Below, in pieces: positions 7,701 to 10,130 of a DNA stretch of 10,130 nt. The notes beneath the pieces were generated by a model. That model worked only from the letters and a program-made list of their open reading frames with translations, did no database searches and was not told the DNA's origin. The stretch comes from Candidatus Bipolaricaulota bacterium. Its GTDB lineage: Bacteria > Bipolaricaulota > Bipolaricaulia > Bipolaricaulales > Bipolaricaulaceae. Each line of letters begins with the position of its first letter. Position 1 is the stretch's first letter. Where the stretch lies: positions 1-10,130 of the forward strand of contig DQVA01000127.1 in NCBI GenBank assembly GCA_015661965.1. Direction: 5' to 3'. Made by a program: the position numbers and the translations under genes.

Positions 7701-7859
7701 CTCCCTTTCCCGGCGCTGCTCCAGCACCCGTTCCGGGGTGTAGGGGATACCGCCGGTGAAGGTGCCCGGCCAGGCGGAATCAGAGGCGTTGAGGAGCGCT
7801 GCCAACCCGGCCGCGTCCTCCTCACTGAAAGCCCGGATCACGATCTCGGTGAGGGACAT
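4767..7859 (-). CDS. GNAT acetyltransferase fused to a very large beta-rich region
   Basis: A 1030-residue protein without signal peptide or membrane segment, so probably cytoplasmic. Residues 1-150 form a GNAT N-acetyltransferase domain. The acetyl-CoA-binding motif A is seen in FLNVHPEWHGKGIGRRLL (86-103), and the motif B-like NERALPLYKKTGFF (126-139) is also present. Residues 190-1030 are dominated by alternating strands and Pro/Gly turns. By eye they contain two small immunoglobulin-like or NEW3-like sandwiches (about 235-320 and 335-425), a larger segment at 430-650 and another sandwich at 680-765. A second large segment at 780-1010 could have a galactose-mutarotase or carbohydrate-binding fold. 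These domain borders are inference. Usual GNAT enzymes are 150-200 residues, so this is a large fusion. The protein may acetylate a glycan, or a protein bound by the beta region. The ATG at 7859 has AGGAGG 5 bases upstream. It is the first gene of a unit with sfsA (4-base overlap). Confidence 0.8.
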   Translation of the reverse strand: MSLTEIVIRAFSEEDAAGLAALLNASDSAWPGTFTGGIPYTPERVLEQRREREYLLDLVAEVDGEIVGTCTLTRDWDDPQAAYVSFLNVHPEWHGKGIGRRLLLGAVDEAVRLGVPYVSLHTWAGNERALPLYKKTGFFWIPGTDVRMENYLPSVLRLPWAKDVLGDAHWYECLKREITLVEDREEWEGREVFRYRLERAGKSLEVVIDRAAKAPCAVYAEGFSAELWPAPAEPRAVLPFRLCWRLVNRGKAPLPVGLSAQGDPGVEVAGGELVTIGPGEEREGEFPCRTAPGLVAEPRGPAPATRLVLLFPAGKVELACGLRPRLPLEVSFGPTPAILPPDSPRRLPLSLTNHHYSRLTGLLTFAPREGVALSPSAWEFDLPPGGTQRWEVELSARAGGHALTGRVELSSGEAWEFPPLPVLARGPGEVAGCLLRDEAVVAGDGFWALAQSRGGRLLFFQPGEAHPLLRQGEELGPPFFPGELRQRRWELRLSQYGKGVELHLEAPSGRFPGIRLVKRVLISPGPTVEVSYRVSSQAKRPVRLRLRPAHWDLPALPWRIAFRAEQGLVEDYLDGFPQGEEDFPTKLAEDWLALVGRGFVVGFLPQAEVEWDCSWGWSWKTRVVTLSPGEQASLHRYLIYLGPGDDRTVRALWAAGRGEEVREEEPHPLVWAEARPLLKGEAGKLLVQVKTVRGQPFSGTLSLRPPAGVTLSPGQVEVPRVTQDRPAELEVAWEREGELRAGLGELVLQGMGEERRFPLPLIFLPSGVPRVVPGEREGQEVFTIFTGEGSVQVAPGFSAAAFSWRERGKEWLLSAFPEARAFAWLSPWFGGIYPVLYELSLEEWNWPGRLYRERFQGQVWRGELGGIPLAGVRLACQPKGKGLAGLDLEVSYASPGEGLLLSVLRVRNEGHPRRLAGGFLGFFSLGGQYREAVLETPGRTRLPSPYHVWYDALDWGLVRVPSGEGMLALSPPGGKVGTWDAGEKGRHLTLERTFLLGSGEETTVWGWWVSIRPGEGPLEWLSLPRWLRPR

Positions 7860-7864
7860 GTCCG

Positions 7865-7891
7865 CCTCCTGGATCTAGCGAGGGGAGTATA
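7865..7891 (-). promoter_or_regulatory. -10-like box and Shine-Dalgarno site of the GNAT gene
   Basis: On the minus strand TATACT lies at 7891..7886, and AGGAGG at 7870..7865 precedes the ATG at 7859 by 5 bases. A transcription start near 7879 would give a leader of about 20 bases. The hexamer 17 bases upstream of the TATACT is G+C-rich (GGCGGA) and does not resemble TTGACA. The Shine-Dalgarno site is firm; the promoter is tentative. Confidence 0.45.
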
Positions 7892-7915
7892 CGCGGGGCG
7901 CGGTGATCTCCGCCA

Positions 7916-8050
7916 TCAGGTACCAGCAGGACTAGATTCGCCACGGAACCACTGCCGGGACGGGACCGCCAATAGCCCCAGGAACAGGCATCCCAGCACC
8001 GCAGGCAGCGAGCAGCCCCTTAGCCCAGCCGAGCGCGGTTTAGCCAGCAT
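7916..8050 (-). CDS. Doubtful 44-residue ORF with one hydrophobic segment
   Basis: An ATG at 8050 opens a 44-codon frame. It reads MLAKPRSAGLRGC, then a hydrophobic stretch SLPAVLGCLFLGLLAVP long enough for one membrane helix, then a polar tail with basic residues. It occupies much of the 268-base space between the LarA-like gene and the GNAT gene (7860-8127) and is oriented like both. I see no Shine-Dalgarno site before the ATG. The frame is also the end of a longer shadow frame running antiparallel-free through the LarA gene, so chance is a serious alternative. The remainder of the gap holds only the GNAT leader and a short inverted repeat. Confidence 0.15.
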   Translation of the reverse strand: MLAKPRSAGLRGCSLPAVLGCLFLGLLAVPSRQWFRGESSPAGT

Positions 8051-8095
8051 AGGACGACAAACCGACGCTGCCGAATCCAGGCCCGGCGGCGGCGT

Positions 8096-8119
8096 TGGCC
8101 CCCTGGGAGCGGAAGGCCA
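8096..8119 (-). terminator. Short inverted repeat after the LarA-like gene
   Basis: TGGCC (8096-8100) and GGCCA (8115-8119) are perfect 5-base arms around a 14-base loop, starting 8 bases beyond the stop codon of the LarA-like gene. The position suits an mRNA 3'-end hairpin. The arms are short, G+C-rich and not followed by a T-run, so this is weak. Confidence 0.25.
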
Positions 8120-8127
8120 CGACCCCC

Positions 8128-9393
8128 TCACAACCTGTCGATGTCGGGGACGGTGCCGTCGGCGAGACGGTAGAGCATCTCCCCCGCCCGGGGGACCACC
8201 AGGATCCCCTCGTCCTCCCTCCCCGCGTACTCCCCGGGATCCAGGGTCGCCGGATCCCGATAGCCCAGGTTGATCCTCCTGCAGACCGCCTCCGGGATCC
8301 CGGTGGCGAGAACCACCTCGATCCTGGGCCGTTCCACCCCGTCCCGGTAGGTGCCGATCCCCTTGACATGGGTGGAGTGGGCGAGCACCGCCCAGGGGTA
8401 CCCCTCGAACCTCTCCCACTGGGCGAGGAAGTAGTCCCGCACGTGATACCCCACCGCAAGGAGCCAGCGGCCGTGGGTGGGGGAGATCTCCTTTATGTGG
8501 GGGGCGTAGATGATCAGGGTCCCCCCGTCGGCCACCACCGGCTCCAGCTTGTACATGCACTTGCCCGCGGTCCACAGCTCCCGGTACATCGGGGGCGCCA
8601 CCGAGATCACGAGGTCGTAGGGGCGTTCCACCCACCTGATGTTCACCTGGGCCGAAAGGTCGGCGGCGGCCTCCCAGGCCTCGGCCACCTCCCCGAGGAA
8701 GACGCCCACCAACTCGTGGCCCCGAAGGACCAGCGAGAGGCCGAGCCTGGGGGTGGGGACCAGGGAGGCCGCCCGCTCCACCATCTCCCGCACCGGGGTC
8801 CACTTGTGGCCGTTTATCTTGGGGTTGGTGATCAGGGCCCCGAGCCAATGCGAGACGTTCACCATCCGCGGGCCCGATACCCCGGGGAAGAAGTACTTGT
8901 GCCCCCCGGAGAACCCGATCACCTCATGGGGGAAGACCGGGTTGACGATGAGGAGCCGGTCGTACTCCAGGACCAGCCGGTTTATCTCCACCTCCACCCC
9001 CACCCGGAGGAGCCCCCGCGACATCTTTCCGACCTCTTCCCCAGTGATGACCCCGAGCCCCGCCAACGAGGAGGGATCGTCCCAGGCGTGTTGGTACACG
9101 ACCACGTTCGGGGGACGCCCGGGATATCCCGGGCCGAAGTGGGAGAGAAGTTGGGCCTCGGTCATGGAGGGGTGGGTGCCCAGGGCCACCAGGAACGCTA
9201 GCTCCCGCACCCTGGGGGCGAGCCCCTCCGCCAGCGCCGCGAAGATGGCCGGCATGGGGAGGGTGCGGGTGTCGTCGGGGACGATGACGAGCCACCGCTC
9301 GCCGCCCCTCCCGATCCCGGCCAGGGCCTCCCGCAGCTTCTCCCCGAGTTCGCCCTCGGTGATCGCGCGTCCCGGGGCGTGGGAGAAGATCAC
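8128..9393 (-). CDS. LarA-family nickel-pincer-dependent 2-hydroxyacid racemase/epimerase
   Basis: A 421-residue protein of the lactate racemase LarA family (DUF2088 N-terminal domain), of about normal length. These enzymes use a nickel-pincer nucleotide (NPN) cofactor to invert the hydroxyl-bearing carbon of 2-hydroxyacids by hydride transfer. The residues needed are all here: PDDTR (39-43), GTHPS with H74, PHEVIGFSGGHKYFFPG with H156 and K166, and SHWLG with H182. From memory of Lactiplantibacillus plantarum LarA, the catalytic histidines are 108 and 174, the cofactor-bound lysine 184 and the nickel histidine 200. The H-K-H spacing of 10 and 16 is identical here. It starts at GTG 9393, overlapping the gnd stop as GTGA, with GGGAGG (9406..9401) 7 bases upstream. 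Coupling to gnd suggests a sugar-acid substrate rather than lactate (inference). No larB, larC or larE cofactor gene is in the window. Confidence 0.88.
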   Translation of the reverse strand: MIFSHAPGRAITEGELGEKLREALAGIGRGGERWLVIVPDDTRTLPMPAIFAALAEGLAPRVRELAFLVALGTHPSMTEAQLLSHFGPGYPGRPPNVVVYQHAWDDPSSLAGLGVITGEEVGKMSRGLLRVGVEVEINRLVLEYDRLLIVNPVFPHEVIGFSGGHKYFFPGVSGPRMVNVSHWLGALITNPKINGHKWTPVREMVERAASLVPTPRLGLSLVLRGHELVGVFLGEVAEAWEAAADLSAQVNIRWVERPYDLVISVAPPMYRELWTAGKCMYKLEPVVADGGTLIIYAPHIKEISPTHGRWLLAVGYHVRDYFLAQWERFEGYPWAVLAHSTHVKGIGTYRDGVERPRIEVVLATGIPEAVCRRINLGYRDPATLDPGEYAGREDEGILVVPRAGEMLYRLADGTVPDIDRL

Positions 9394-10130
9394 GCCACCG
9401 CCTCCCAATCGGTGTGGAACGTGCCCTCCTTGTCGATCCGCTGGTAGGTGTGGGCGCCGAAGAAGTCCCGCTGGGCCTGGATCAGGTTCGCCGGGAGCCG
9501 CGCCGTCCTGTAGGCGTCCACGAACGTAAGGGCGGAGTCCATGGCCGGGGTGGGGATCCCGTGCTCGTGGGCGAGACAGGTGACCCAGCGGAGATCCCCC
9601 TGGTGCTTCTCCCAGGCGGACCTGAAGGGCTCGACCAGGAACAACAGGGGGAGCCCCGGCCGCTCCAGGAAAGCCTTGCGGATGGGCACAAGGAGTTTCG
9701 AGCGGATGATGCACCCCGCCATCCACACCCGCGCCGCCTCGGCGAGGTCCAGGCCGTAACCCCGCTCCGCGGAGGCGTCCCGCAGCTGTCTCATCCCCTG
9801 GGCATAGGCCGCGATCACCGAGAGGTACACCGCGCCGAAGAGCCTCCCGACGAACCCGGCGCGGTCCACCCCTAACGCCGGATCGGGGCCGGGGAGGACC
9901 CCGTTCGCCGCCACCCGCTCGTCCTTCAGGGCGGAGACGATCCGGGAAAAGACGGCCATGGCGATGGTGGGGGCCGGGGTGCCGATGTCCAGAGCCGACT
10001 GGGTGGACCACTTGCCGGTCCCCTTCTGCTTGGCCGTGTCGAGGATCTTCTCCACCAGCGGCTCCCCCGTATCCGGGTCGATGTAGCGCAGGATCCGCTC
10101 GGTGATCTCGAAGAGGTAGCCGGAGAGCTC
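9390..10130 (-). CDS. gnd: 6-phosphogluconate dehydrogenase, C-terminal half (cut by window edge)
   Basis: The last 246 codons of 6-phosphogluconate dehydrogenase, the pentose-phosphate-pathway enzyme that oxidatively decarboxylates 6-phosphogluconate to ribulose 5-phosphate with NAD(P)+. The N-terminal dinucleotide-binding domain and catalytic lysine lie outside the window. The visible helical domain has KGTGKW and FSR (visible residues 36-41 and 61-63), matching substrate-binding K260 and R287 of the sheep enzyme with the same 27-residue spacing. RDFFGAH (221-227) matches R446 and H452. The end, HTYQRIDKEGTFHTDW, is typical of the long (about 470 residue) dimeric form. It is therefore an intact, probably functional C-terminus. 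The reading frame is open across 10130; the GTG at 10055 is internal, since family-like sequence (GYLFEITERIL) continues upstream of it. It is translationally coupled to the LarA-like gene. Confidence 0.95.
   Translation of the reverse strand, partial: ELSGYLFEITERILRYIDPDTGEPLVEKILDTAKQKGTGKWSTQSALDIGTPAPTIAMAVFSRIVSALKDERVAANGVLPGPDPALGVDRAGFVGRLFGAVYLSVIAAYAQGMRQLRDASAERGYGLDLAEAARVWMAGCIIRSKLLVPIRKAFLERPGLPLLFLVEPFRSAWEKHQGDLRWVTCLAHEHGIPTPAMDSALTFVDAYRTARLPANLIQAQRDFFGAHTYQRIDKEGTFHTDWEAVA

Noticed and set aside
8095..9201. Plus-strand frame of 368 codons opposite the LarA-like gene
   Set aside because: Antisense shadow of a gene with all LarA catalytic residues. The composition is rich in His, Pro, Gly and Asp, with no motif.
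9394..10011. N-terminal extension of the LarA-like frame up to 10011
   Set aside because: This part overlaps gnd, whose frame is certain, and its translation is Gly/Arg/Pro-rich without LarA similarity. The GTG at 9393 gives the normal family N-terminus and a GTGA overlap.
9390..10055. A short gnd gene starting at GTG 10055
   Set aside because: The upstream in-frame codons to the window edge continue typical 6-phosphogluconate dehydrogenase sequence, so the GTG is an internal valine and the gene is simply cut by the window.

Overview
This is a G+C-rich bacterial chromosomal segment (roughly two-thirds G+C by eye) with high coding density. It has six complete protein genes and one cut by the right edge. 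Promoter-like TTGACA/TATAAT hexamers, Shine-Dalgarno sites and GTG/TTG starts point to a bacterium. The long overlapping reading frames on the opposite strands are what G+C-rich coding DNA normally produces. There is no rRNA, tRNA or other taxonomic marker. An uncultured or thermophilic lineage is a guess only.

Layout from left to right. (1) 1-57: a consensus sigma-70-type promoter, a small dyad and a Shine-Dalgarno site, all on the minus strand, serving a gene beyond the left edge. (2) 58-1515, minus: an ATP-cone domain fused to a uridine-kinase-like P-loop kinase, with a TATAAT box so close to its GTG that the mRNA may be leaderless. (3) 1594-2763, plus: a divergently transcribed M20-family amidohydrolase of the AbgB/PM20D2 type, with a TTG start behind a strong Shine-Dalgarno site. 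(4) 2781-3899, minus: a secreted, cysteine-rich protein of unknown function, convergent with the M20 gene; a perfect 7-bp inverted repeat contains both stop codons. (5) 4063-7859, minus: a two-gene unit with a 1030-residue protein (GNAT acetyltransferase followed by about 850 residues of beta-rich sequence) and sfsA, joined by an ATGA overlap. (6) 8128-10130, minus: a second two-gene unit, with the C-terminal half of 6-phosphogluconate dehydrogenase (gnd) and a LarA-family nickel-pincer racemase/epimerase, joined by a GTGA overlap.

Most of these are housekeeping or accessory metabolic genes. There is no mobile element, CRISPR array or evident defence system. The two most informative points are the gnd-LarA coupling, which suggests that this LarA homologue acts on a sugar acid rather than lactate, and the GNAT/giant beta-rich fusion, whose architecture I cannot match to a characterised protein. 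Two further points are the ATP-cone on a nucleoside-kinase-like enzyme, suggesting allosteric control by adenine nucleotides, and the secreted protein with a His-rich motif resembling a degenerate zinc site.
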